Shown piece after piece: positions 1-5,555 of a DNA stretch of 7,422 bases (position 1 is the stretch's first letter; each line of letters starts with the position of its first letter). This stretch comes from Chloroflexota bacterium (lineage in GTDB: Bacteria > Chloroflexota > Anaerolineae > SpSt-600). Where the stretch lies: assembly GCA_011041825.1 (NCBI GenBank), contig DRAO01000185.1:1-7422 (forward strand). The letters are read 5' to 3'. Made by a program: the position numbers and the translations under genes. Below the pieces are notes generated by a model. The model was not told the DNA's origin. It ran no database searches and was given only the letters and a program-made list of their open reading frames with translations.

Positions 1-11
1 GCTTTTTGAGG

Positions 12-64
12 GTATTTTGTTGCACGGCGGCGAAGCCGCCGTGCAACAAAATACTACTCTTTTT
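12..64 (+). terminator. Strong intrinsic terminator-like hairpin
   Basis: Bases 12-31 and 35-54 are perfect reverse complements, giving a 20 bp stem with a three-base GAA loop. A run of five T (60-64) follows a few bases after the stem. The apex contains GCGAAGC (30-36), a sequence known to form an exceptionally stable mini-hairpin as DNA. The T run lies on the plus-strand exit side, and the other side reads as A, so this fits termination of a plus-strand gene upstream of the window. The five bases between stem and T run make it slightly non-canonical. Confidence 0.7.
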
Positions 65-74
65 CCCTTAGTTC

Positions 75-103
75 CCGGGGGTAGGTTTAACCCCGGAGTT
101 TTT
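75..103 (+). promoter_or_regulatory. Second terminator-like hairpin in the rplS leader (possible attenuator)
   Basis: CCGGGG (75-80) pairs with CCCCGG (91-96) around a ten-base loop, and five T (99-103) follow two bases after the stem. It lies 58 bases upstream of the rplS start. It could be a second terminator of the upstream unit or, if transcription starts upstream of it, an attenuator in the rplS leader. Ribosomal protein leaders, including L19 leaders in some bacteria, are known to be regulatory, but I could not match this one to a defined L19 leader structure. Confidence 0.4.
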
Positions 104-147
104 CAACACCCCCTTTGTATTGACTTTTGCAAAAGACCATAATATTG

Positions 148-153
148 AAGGGG
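148..153 (+). promoter_or_regulatory. rplS ribosome binding site
   Basis: AAGGGG is placed eight bases before the ATG at 162. It decides the start: the longer reading frame opening at a TTG at 120 has no such site and would add 14 residues that look unlike L19. Confidence 0.7.
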
Positions 154-161
154 TAGGCGAG

Positions 162-518
162 ATGAACGTACAGGAAGCAATAAAAGCGGTAGAGCAGCTA
201 AATCCCCAACCTTCCGTGCCCGAATTGCGCCCAGGTGACACAGTACGGGTGCACTACAAGTTTACCGAAGGTGATAAGGAGCGAGTGCAGGTTTTTGAGG
301 GAGTGGTGATAAGGCTCAGGGGGACAGGAGCCGGGGCTACTTTTACAGTGCGGCGCATCGCTTCCCACGGCATAGGGGTGGAGAGGATTTTCCCCATCCA
401 TTCCCCTAACATCCAGAAGGTGGAAATCGTCAGGAGGGCAAAGGTTCGCAGGGCCAAACTTTATTACCTGCGGAACCTTTACGGCAAAGCCGCCCGCCTT
501 AAGGAGAAAAGAGAATAG
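162..518 (+). CDS. rplS: 50S ribosomal protein L19
   Basis: This is a protein of the large ribosomal subunit that sits at the interface with the 30S subunit. From the ATG at 162 it has 118 residues, normal for bacterial L19 (about 115). The diagnostic parts are RPGDTVRVH (23-31), FEGVVI (45-50) and the conserved C-terminal half, which includes [19 protein letters not shown] (64-82) and the basic stretch [11 protein letters not shown] (94-104). A start at TTG 120 is open but has no ribosome binding site and would add a non-conserved extension. rnhB follows after five bases, so the two are probably cotranscribed, an arrangement common in bacteria. In many genomes trmD lies just upstream of rplS. 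Here the preceding sequence is a terminator-like hairpin, so any such link is broken or outside the window. Confidence 0.97.
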   Translation: MNVQEAIKAVEQLNPQPSVPELRPGDTVRVHYKFTEGDKERVQVFEGVVIRLRGTGAGATFTVRRIASHGIGVERIFPIHSPNIQKVEIVRRAKVRRAKLYYLRNLYGKAARLKEKRE

Positions 519-521
519 GAG
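517..521 (+). promoter_or_regulatory. rnhB ribosome binding site fused to the rplS stop codon
   Basis: AGGAG starts on the last two bases of the rplS TAG stop and ends only two bases before the rnhB ATG at 524, tighter than the usual five to nine. The alternative AAGGAG at 501-506 is too far away (17 bases). The layout suggests rnhB is translated mainly by ribosomes finishing rplS (translational coupling). Confidence 0.5.
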
Positions 522-523
522 CT

Positions 524-1153
524 ATGCGCCTCTCCAAATTGGAACGTGAGCTGCTGGAACAAGGCTATCGCTTCATAGCTGGGCTGGATGAGGCGGGTAG
601 AGGAGCCTGGGCAGGGCCGGTAGTAGCCGGGGCCGTCATACTCCCTTTTGATGCGCCATTTCTGGAAGAGGCCCTGGCCGAGGTAAATGATTCCAAAAAG
701 CTGAAGCCAGCCCAGAGGGAAGAGCTATTTGAGGTTATCTCCACCATTGCCCTATCCATAGGGGTGGGTTTCGTGCCACCTCAGCGCATTGACCAGGTAG
801 GCATCGTCCAAGCTACCAAGGAGGCTATGATGCTGGCCTTAAGCCAATTAAGCCCCTGCCCCCATTTCCTGCTCATAGACTATTTGGAACTGCCTTTCAT
901 CTCCATCCCTCAGAAGGGCATCGCTTCCGGCGATGCCCTTTGTCTTTCCATAGCCTCCGCTTCCGTAGTGGCAAAGGTGTGCCGGGACCGCTGGATGGCA
1001 GCGATGGACAAGCGCTATCCCGGTTACAGCTTCGCATCCAATAAGGGTTATGGGACCCCCTTTCACCGTCAGGCCCTTATGCGATTAGGGCCTTCGCCAA
1101 TCCACCGTCATTCCTTCGCCCCGGTAAAGCGTGCCCTCGAGCGCCACCCCTAA
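524..1153 (+). CDS. rnhB: Ribonuclease HII
   Basis: This enzyme cuts the RNA strand of RNA-DNA hybrids and opens DNA at single misincorporated ribonucleotides, starting ribonucleotide excision repair. It is cytosolic and uses Mg2+ or Mn2+. The 209-residue length is normal. The N-terminal motif LDEAGRG (21-27) supplies D22 and E23. DSKKL follows at 56-60. D119 in LLIDYLELP and D137 in SGDALCLSIASASVVAK complete the expected four-carboxylate site, and the C-terminal GYGTPFHRQAL (175-185) is typical of the family. Two variants are seen: the lysine that often precedes the GD of D137 is serine, and D119 is followed by Tyr rather than the common Gly. Neither removes a catalytic residue. It follows rplS by five bases. 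Its TAA overlaps the TAG of the convergent protease gene, so the yraN-like gene that often follows rnhB is absent. Confidence 0.96.
   Translation: MRLSKLERELLEQGYRFIAGLDEAGRGAWAGPVVAGAVILPFDAPFLEEALAEVNDSKKLKPAQREELFEVISTIALSIGVGFVPPQRIDQVGIVQATKEAMMLALSQLSPCPHFLLIDYLELPFISIPQKGIASGDALCLSIASASVVAKVCRDRWMAAMDKRYPGYSFASNKGYGTPFHRQALMRLGPSPIHRHSFAPVKRALERHP
914..947 (+). repeat. Perfect hairpin inside rnhB with a U-rich tail
   Basis: Bases 914-924 and 930-940 are exact reverse complements (11 bp), with a five-base loop TTCCG and then the T-rich TGTCTTT at 941-947. As RNA from the plus strand it looks like an intrinsic terminator, yet it lies within the rnhB coding region, and its right arm holds the codon of catalytic D137 (932-934). 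It may be chance under codon constraint or a premature termination or pausing site. I cannot tell from one sequence. Confidence 0.5.
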
Positions 1154-3204
1154 CCCCCCTTAAAGATGAGGGGCAGGATCATCCGCCAGGGTTTCACCCT
1201 TACGTAAACCCCACGCCATTGGGTTCCCCCTGCTCCTTCGAGCCAGACCGGGACGATTTTCCTCCCCGGGCTGAGTAAAGCCATCTGGCAGGAGAGGACA
1301 TCCCCTTCTGATGGAGCCGGTAATGAACCCCATACCACCAATTCCCCCTCTCTCAATGTGAAATCCCAGTCCACTGCTGGCAATTGTACCGTTTCCGTAA
1401 GGATTTCCAACGAGGGGAAAGTTGGGAAGGTCACGGTAACAGGGGCTGCGGGGGCCAAGCCCTCATTGCGAAGCGTTAGAGTAACTGTAAAGGGGCAATC
1501 CGGGTCTACGGTCTTCGGCGAAACATCCATAGAAGTCCCGTTTATGTCGGGGGCATTTATGTAAGTACGGGCATAGCGCCGCAGGGGCGGCACATAGCCT
1601 GGCCCTGCCCTTACCTCAGCCGAAGCGAGGAGCACCGCCCCCGATGAGATGCTATCACTCACCTGTACCTGGTATTCCATAAGGGCCGATTGGCCCGGCA
1701 GGAAATTCCCCTCCCAGAGAAGGGCATTGTGGTCGCTATCAAACCGGGCACTCCCCACGCTGGGGGTGATATTTATCGCCACAAAGCTGGTTTCGGCAGG
1801 TATTGTATATAAGCTGGAAAAGGCCACCTCCGACTCAGCGGTATTGGTCAATGCCACCTGATAACGCACCTGGCTACCTGGAGCCACGGCTTGGGGGTAG
1901 CTGGTGAAAGAAACTTTCAAAGGATTCAGGAGGTGAGCCAGGCTCTGCTCCAATGCCTGCGAGCGCACCTCCAAGGGCAGGGCCTCCAATGGGAAGGCAC
2001 AGAACACCGTCCGGGTTGTGGCTATCCCGATGGGTAGGCCGTGCCCCCCCAACCAGATTGCATCAGCCTCAGGGTTAGGGATAAGGGCATCACTCCAGTT
2101 GCGGAATGGGTACTCAAAGGGGATGAACGCTGGCTCCATATCCAGCGGAATCTCAGGGGCATAGGCCACAGTGGTGGTAAAATCGTTGATGTAATCGGCG
2201 ACACCCAGGTAATCGCCCCAGAATGGGGATTCAGGGTGGACGTAAAGGTAATCCTGTGAGGAAAGCACCAGCTTACCTCCCCCATCCAGATAGGCAGATA
2301 AGGTTGCCTCCTCCTCTTCCGTGAGAGGTTCATACCAATCGTAGCCGGTGAACCAGACTGCGGCAGGATAGAGCTTGATAAAAGGCAAAGAAAGGGCCTC
2401 TGGGGAATCCGTGCTCAAATCCCAGACATCGTAACTAATGCCGGCGGCTTCAAGAGCTGCCCGATAAGCCTCCTGCTGGTCGTACCAGCGGTCATCGTCC
2501 AGCAGCAGGATTGGAGCAGGCGTCTTGGCTGTAAGGGTGACGGCATCCTTCGCTGAGGGGGAATTGCCGGAGGTAGCGGTAACCGTGAAAACATCGGCTT
2601 CGTCAAAGCCAAGGCCGGAGGGGATGTCCACCGTGATGATGATTACATCCGAAACACAGGGGGCGAGGGTCAAGGTAGAAGCCGAAAGCTCGGCTGGCCA
2701 TTCGGCTCCGCTTATGCTTAAAGCGTAGACATCCCCGGAGCCCTCTTCCCCCGTATTACGGAGGCGAAGGGTGAAGGTAACCGTGCTGCCAGGAGCACCT
2801 ATCCTGAGGCTGGATTGGGCCTTAAGCTCAGTGCCAACTGCGGGGCCAGGAGCCATAAGCCAATCTATGGCCCTGCTCATCACTTCGATGCGTGTGGCCC
2901 GGTCGGCAATGGCCTCAAAACCAAAGGCGAGGAAGAGGGTCCGGTAAGGGAGGCAGCAAGATGCGCCCACAGCCGCAATCTTGCCATTGTCATAGGTAAG
3001 CAGGGGAGCGGCAAAGTCCGGGTCGGCCACCGATACGGCATCGGGATACTTCTGGTTATCAGCGCCGTCCCCATCGGTAATGGTGAAGCTCAATCCCTCG
3101 AAAGGACCACCGGCTATGCCGTTGATGTTCCTGCTCCCGGCATCATCCTCATCGAAGCGGGCCTTCAGGTATTGCTGAAACTCCGGAGCAAAGAGATAGG
3201 CGCT
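1150..3204 (-). CDS. C-terminal part of the secreted S8 protease (out of frame with its N-terminal part)
   Basis: This reading frame continues the protease from base 3204 after a one-base shift. The frame is open up to a TTG at 3288, but the 28 residues before 3204 are the shadow of the other frame and there is no ribosome binding site there, so it is not a separate gene. In joined-protein numbering (add 711 to numbering from 3288) it holds the second half of the first amidotransferase-like module (740-858), an Ig-like NEW3/CARDB-type domain (about 871-966), a complete second module (about 970-1168), two DUF11-like beta domains (about 1168-1274 and 1295-1383) and a tail ending ILPLIFKGG. The next Met after the shift is more than 100 residues on. 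All these parts look extracellular and non-catalytic, for binding or spacing. The stop TAG overlaps the rnhB stop. Confidence 0.85.
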   Translation of the reverse strand, partial: SAYLFAPEFQQYLKARFDEDDAGSRNINGIAGGPFEGLSFTITDGDGADNQKYPDAVSVADPDFAAPLLTYDNGKIAAVGASCCLPYRTLFLAFGFEAIADRATRIEVMSRAIDWLMAPGPAVGTELKAQSSLRIGAPGSTVTFTLRLRNTGEEGSGDVYALSISGAEWPAELSASTLTLAPCVSDVIIITVDIPSGLGFDEADVFTVTATSGNSPSAKDAVTLTAKTPAPILLLDDDRWYDQQEAYRAALEAAGISYDVWDLSTDSPEALSLPFIKLYPAAVWFTGYDWYEPLTEEEEATLSAYLDGGGKLVLSSQDYLYVHPESPFWGDYLGVADYINDFTTTVAYAPEIPLDMEPAFIPFEYPFRNWSDALIPNPEADAIWLGGHGLPIGIATTRTVFCAFPLEALPLEVRSQALEQSLAHLLNPLKVSFTSYPQAVAPGSQVRYQVALTNTAESEVAFSSLYTIPAETSFVAINITPSVGSARFDSDHNALLWEGNFLPGQSALMEYQVQVSDSISSGAVLLASAEVRAGPGYVPPLRRYARTYINAPDINGTSMDVSPKTVDPDCPFTVTLTLRNEGLAPAAPVTVTFPTFPSLEILTETVQLPAVDWDFTLREGELVVWGSLPAPSEGDVLSCQMALLSPGRKIVPVWLEGAGGTQWRGVYVRVKPWRMILPLIFKGG
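1153..1209 (-). other. C-terminal tail typical of Chloroflexota exported proteins
   Basis: The last 19 residues, from VYVRVKP to ILPLIFKGG, follow the final beta domain. They have the pattern of basic residue, hydrophobic, L-P-L-hydrophobic, basic and short end. From memory, many exported proteins of Anaerolineae and relatives end in similar xxLPLhhK/R strings. A role as a sorting or surface-attachment signal is my inference. It is not an LPXTG sortase signal and has no long hydrophobic anchor. Confidence 0.4.
1918..2514 (-). repeat. Amidotransferase-like module, copy 2
   Basis: This is a protein-level repeat of about 199 residues. It begins PILLLDDDRWY, passes through SAYLDGGGKLVLSSQD and closes with RTVFCAFPLEALP and a final helix. 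It aligns along its length with copy 1 (2848-3494): ILLxD, WY, ALEA, YD, YLDxGGxLxLxxQD and RTxFxAFxxEA are shared in order. The strand/helix pattern suggests a flavodoxin-like class I amidotransferase fold. I see no clear Cys-His-Glu triad, so it is probably non-catalytic. Confidence 0.65.
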
Positions 3205-3494
3205 CCCCCGCCATCCCAAAAGGCAACATCTTGCCCGGTCAGGAGGAGCCTGCCTCCGGCATCCAAATATGATGCGAGGGAATCCCAAGCCCCAATGTAA
3301 CCTGGGGAATCCTGCGGCGATGACCAGATAACAATGTCGTAGGCCATAAGGGTGGTGGAAATGGGGATGTCTGCCTCTGGATGCTTGATTCGTGTGAAAT
3401 CGTAAAGGTAGTCCAGGGCTTCGAGGGCATCTTGGAAGTATTCAATCTGGCTGTTGTAATACCAGGCCCCGCTATCAACCAGGAGGATAGAAGG
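2848..3494 (-). repeat. Amidotransferase-like module, copy 1 (split by the frameshift)
   Basis: This protein-level repeat begins SILLVDSGAWYY, passes through SYLDAGGRLLLTGQD, is broken at the C5 run 3205-3209, and resumes with SAYLFAPEFQQYLKARFDEDD in the other frame, ending RTLFLAFGFEAIADRA and IDWLMAP. Only the two frames joined make a module that matches copy 2, which is the best evidence that they belong to one protein. Confidence 0.65.
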
Positions 3495-5420
3495 GGCAGT
3501 AGGGAGGGAGAAATCCTGAGTGGAAACCTCCCCTGCCGTTACCGATATATTGCGAGCTCTGCCGATGCGGTGTCCGGGGCTCTTGACAACTAAGGTGTAG
3601 GAGCCAGTGGGGAGAGCCAGGGAATACAAGCCTGTGGAGAAGGCGGCAGTGGTCGTCACGGGCGTGTTTAAAACTTCCACGGTGGCCGAAAGTGGTTTCC
3701 CCGTACCGGCCTCAAGGATGTAACCTCGGAGGGTGCCTGTGGGATAAGGGGAGAGGGAAAAGTTAACTATGGTGCTGCTTCCTGTCACCACCTTCACCCT
3801 GGTCAGGGTTTGAGGTTGATAAGCGAAGGCGGAAGCCGTAACGTCATAGAGCCCTGGCGGTAAAGCCAGGACATAATGGCCGTTTTTATCCACGGATGCT
3901 ATTACGGCAGTGCCTCCCTCGGAGGGCACGGCCTTCACATTGCCCCAGGGGATGGGATTTCCCCCGGTGCTCTGAAGAGTTCCAGATATAAAACCGGCGG
4001 CAGTTACGGCCAGGACAGCTTGACAGGCGTCTATGCGTCCCCAACCAGCGCCATTGTTGGGCACTTCCTCGCCGATGGGAACAGCCGTATGGCGGATTAC
4101 CTCCTCGGTCTCCGTGATGGTGAGGGTGGGGTCAGCCTGGAGCAAAAGGGCCGCCAGACCGGTGGCATGGGGGGTGGCCATAGAGGTGCCACTCATCAGG
4201 CCATAGGTCCCTCCCGGGAGGGCCGAATATATGCTTACCCCGGGAGCTACGACATCGGGCTTCACCTGGCCCCAGGGGGAAGGGCCTCGACCGCTGAAAT
4301 CAGCGACCTCATCATCGCTGTCGGTAGCTCCTACGGCAAATGCCTCCGGCAGGGAAGCAGGAGAGCTTATGGTGCCTGGATTTGGGCCATTATTCCCCGC
4401 CGAGAAAACGGGGACAATCCCCGCAGCTCTCAGGGCTTGGATGTCAGGGCGGAATATCTCTGATGCGGGCTCCTGTGAGCCCCAGGAATTATTCACCACA
4501 TCGGGTGCCAGGGCCGGATCTCCGTCGGGGGCCAGAATCCATTGAAATGCCGAGTGAATCCAGGATTCATATCCCACGCCTTGGGTATTAAAGGCTCTCA
4601 CGGCTATCCAGCGGGCTCCAGGAGCTACACCTATGCCTCCCTGCCCGAGGATGGTGCCCATTGTGTGAGTCCCGTGCCCATGACCATCCACGGGATAAAG
4701 CGCACCTTGGCCGGTAGCATCGAACCAGTTGCCTTCGTGTTGAGGGAGCCCCTTGGGGTTATACCCCCTGTAGCTGGTCTGCAAAGCCGGGTGAAGCCAG
4801 TCCACCCCGGTATCTATGTTGGCCACCACCACCCCCTGCCCGGTAATGCCAAAAGCGTTCCAGGCCCGGTCTGCTTCAATCTTGGAGATGTTCCAGGGGA
4901 TTTCCGAAAGCGGATGATGGACGGCTGAGAGGGGGCTTTCACCTATATGTATCTGGTGGTCAAGCCTGAGGCGTTTTATACCTGGCTCGGAAGCCAATGC
5001 TTTAAGCGCCTCTAAGTCGCCTGTTATTACAAAGGCATTGGGGAGCCAGAGGGTCGAATAGCTCAGGATATGCCCTTGAGAAGAAAGGGTTTCTATGAGG
5101 GGGGCAAACTCCTGCTGGGTTAAAGCAGCCCGGGTTTGCAGGATTTCCACAATGGTGGCCCGGACAGCTGTGCTTTTCAGACGGTTCGATGCACTGGGAA
5201 GGTTGGGGAGCGTATCTTCAAGGTAAGCCAGGAACCGCACGGGTTTTTGGCTTTGGGCCAACTGCTTCAGTAAATCGGGTTCTACCTTTCCCAGCAGGCT
5301 AGCAGGCCAAGGAGATGTGGGTGTGGAAGGAGGAACTCGTGTCTGAGCGGAGGTCATAAGGCTTATCACCATTAAACCTGCCAGGAGCAAACCCAGGAAC
5401 AGCAATTTACGTCTGAGCAA
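3165..5420 (-). CDS. Secreted subtilisin-like serine protease (S8 family), N-terminal part
   Basis: This is an exported peptidase expected to degrade extracellular protein. The start is TTG at 5420, supported by GGAGGT five bases upstream. Residues 1-25 form a signal peptide (MLRRK, then a hydrophobic core, with likely cleavage after TSA). An inhibitor-like propeptide spans about 60-160. The catalytic domain, about 193-470, has D203 in NIDTGVD, H249 in GHGHGTHTMG, oxyanion N343 in SAGNNG and S413 in SGTSMATPH, so the triad is intact. Two carboxypeptidase-regulatory-like beta modules follow (about 476-558 and 561-640), then the start of an amidotransferase-like module (643 on). After G738 the frame slips: residues 740-751 are an artefact ending in a TGA at 3165, and the true continuation lies in the frame of 1150-3204. 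The joined product would be 1423 residues. The catalytic part would be made even if the shift is real. Confidence 0.93.
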   Translation of the reverse strand: MLRRKLLFLGLLLAGLMVISLMTSAQTRVPPSTPTSPWPASLLGKVEPDLLKQLAQSQKPVRFLAYLEDTLPNLPSASNRLKSTAVRATIVEILQTRAALTQQEFAPLIETLSSQGHILSYSTLWLPNAFVITGDLEALKALASEPGIKRLRLDHQIHIGESPLSAVHHPLSEIPWNISKIEADRAWNAFGITGQGVVVANIDTGVDWLHPALQTSYRGYNPKGLPQHEGNWFDATGQGALYPVDGHGHGTHTMGTILGQGGIGVAPGARWIAVRAFNTQGVGYESWIHSAFQWILAPDGDPALAPDVVNNSWGSQEPASEIFRPDIQALRAAGIVPVFSAGNNGPNPGTISSPASLPEAFAVGATDSDDEVADFSGRGPSPWGQVKPDVVAPGVSIYSALPGGTYGLMSGTSMATPHATGLAALLLQADPTLTITETEEVIRHTAVPIGEEVPNNGAGWGRIDACQAVLAVTAAGFISGTLQSTGGNPIPWGNVKAVPSEGGTAVIASVDKNGHYVLALPPGLYDVTASAFAYQPQTLTRVKVVTGSSTIVNFSLSPYPTGTLRGYILEAGTGKPLSATVEVLNTPVTTTAAFSTGLYSLALPTGSYTLVVKSPGHRIGRARNISVTAGEVSTQDFSLPTAPSILLVDSGAWYYNSQIEYFQDALEALDYLYDFTRIKHPEADIPISTTLMAYDIVIWSSPQDSPGYIGAWDSLASYLDAGGRLLLTGQDVAFWDGGGAPISLLRSFSNT
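3205..3209 (-). other. Frameshift site at a run of five C (G on the coding strand)
   Basis: On the coding strand GAT GGC GGG GGA GCG runs to an early stop. With one more G it becomes GAT GGC GGG GGG AGC GCC TAT, reading WDGGGSAYLFAPEF, which continues the protein without a break. The shift therefore maps to a missing base in this homopolymer. Sequencing or assembly error, or a recent real mutation, is likeliest. The context C GGG GGA is a poor fit to a -1 slippery heptamer. Confidence 0.75.
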
Positions 5421-5425
5421 TTTCT

Positions 5426-5431
5426 ACCTCC
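5426..5431 (-). promoter_or_regulatory. Protease ribosome binding site
   Basis: GGAGGT on the minus strand ends five bases before the TTG at 5420, near-ideal in sequence and spacing. It justifies the non-ATG start, and the signal peptide begins directly there. Confidence 0.8.
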
Positions 5432-5444
5432 AGACGCCGTCTGG
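5430..5444 (-). repeat. Palindrome touching the protease ribosome binding site
   Basis: CCAGACG and CGTCTGG flank one central base, a perfect 7-1-7 inverted repeat. In the mRNA it could form a 6 bp stem with a GGC loop whose last two bases are the first two of the GGAGGT site, partly hiding it. As DNA it could be an operator just downstream of the transcription start. On the plus strand it is followed by TTTT, but no plus-strand gene ends here. Confidence 0.45.
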
Positions 5445-5459
5445 CTTTTCGGATGCCGT

Positions 5460-5488
5460 ATTATATCACGGCGGGATTCCCGAAGCAA
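5460..5488 (-). promoter_or_regulatory. Sigma-70-type promoter of the protease
   Basis: On the minus strand a perfect TATAAT (5465-5460) lies 17 bases after TTGCTT (5488-5483), which keeps the TTG of a -35 box. Transcription would start near 5453, giving a leader of roughly 30 bases before the TTG start. It falls in the 135-base gap between the permease stop and the protease start, so the protease need not depend on transcription from the ABC operon. Confidence 0.65.
5472..5482 (-). repeat. Palindrome in the promoter spacer (possible operator)
   Basis: CGGGA and TCCCG flank one base, filling most of the spacer directly next to the -35 box. A protein bound here would interfere with RNA polymerase. 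It is short and could be chance. No regulator gene is seen nearby to pair with it. Confidence 0.3.
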
Positions 5489-5555
5489 AATCCCCTGTTC
5501 AAAGGCCGGGACTCCAGGCTCTGCCCAGGGATATGGTTCAAGCTCAGAGTAACGC

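Noticed and set aside
120..146. TTGACT with downstream AT-rich CATAAT/TAATAT as a promoter for rplS
   Set aside because: The spacers are only 12 to 15 bases, and the AT-rich part lies just before the ribosome binding site, leaving almost no leader.
120..161. TTG start at 120 extending L19 by 14 residues
   Set aside because: There is no binding site before it, the added residues are not L19-like, and ATG 162 has AAGGGG at good spacing and gives the normal length.
1156..1173. CCCCT/AGGGG hairpin as a terminator at the convergent gene ends
   Set aside because: The stem is five pairs plus one wobble pair with no T run after it, and it is simply the codons of the protease tail.
3204..3210. Programmed -1 ribosomal frameshift at the C5/G5 run
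   Set aside because: The heptamer does not fit X XXY YYZ, five G is short for transcriptional slippage, and no clear downstream stimulatory structure was found. A lost base is simpler.
3210..3288. TTG at 3288 as the start of an independent second gene
   Set aside because: It has no ribosome binding site, and its first 28 residues are the out-of-frame reading of the well-conserved YLDAGGRLLLTGQD segment.
3876..4463. 195-residue plus-strand open frame inside the protease gene
   Set aside because: It is antisense to the catalytic domain, whose triad motifs are certain. The translation shows no domain or binding site and is a by-product of GC-rich coding sequence. The same applies to plus-strand frames at 2815-3300 and 5650-6111.
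4555..4570. TGAATCC-N-GGATTCA palindrome
   Set aside because: It lies within the conserved protease coding region with no promoter or partner copy nearby, so it is probably chance.
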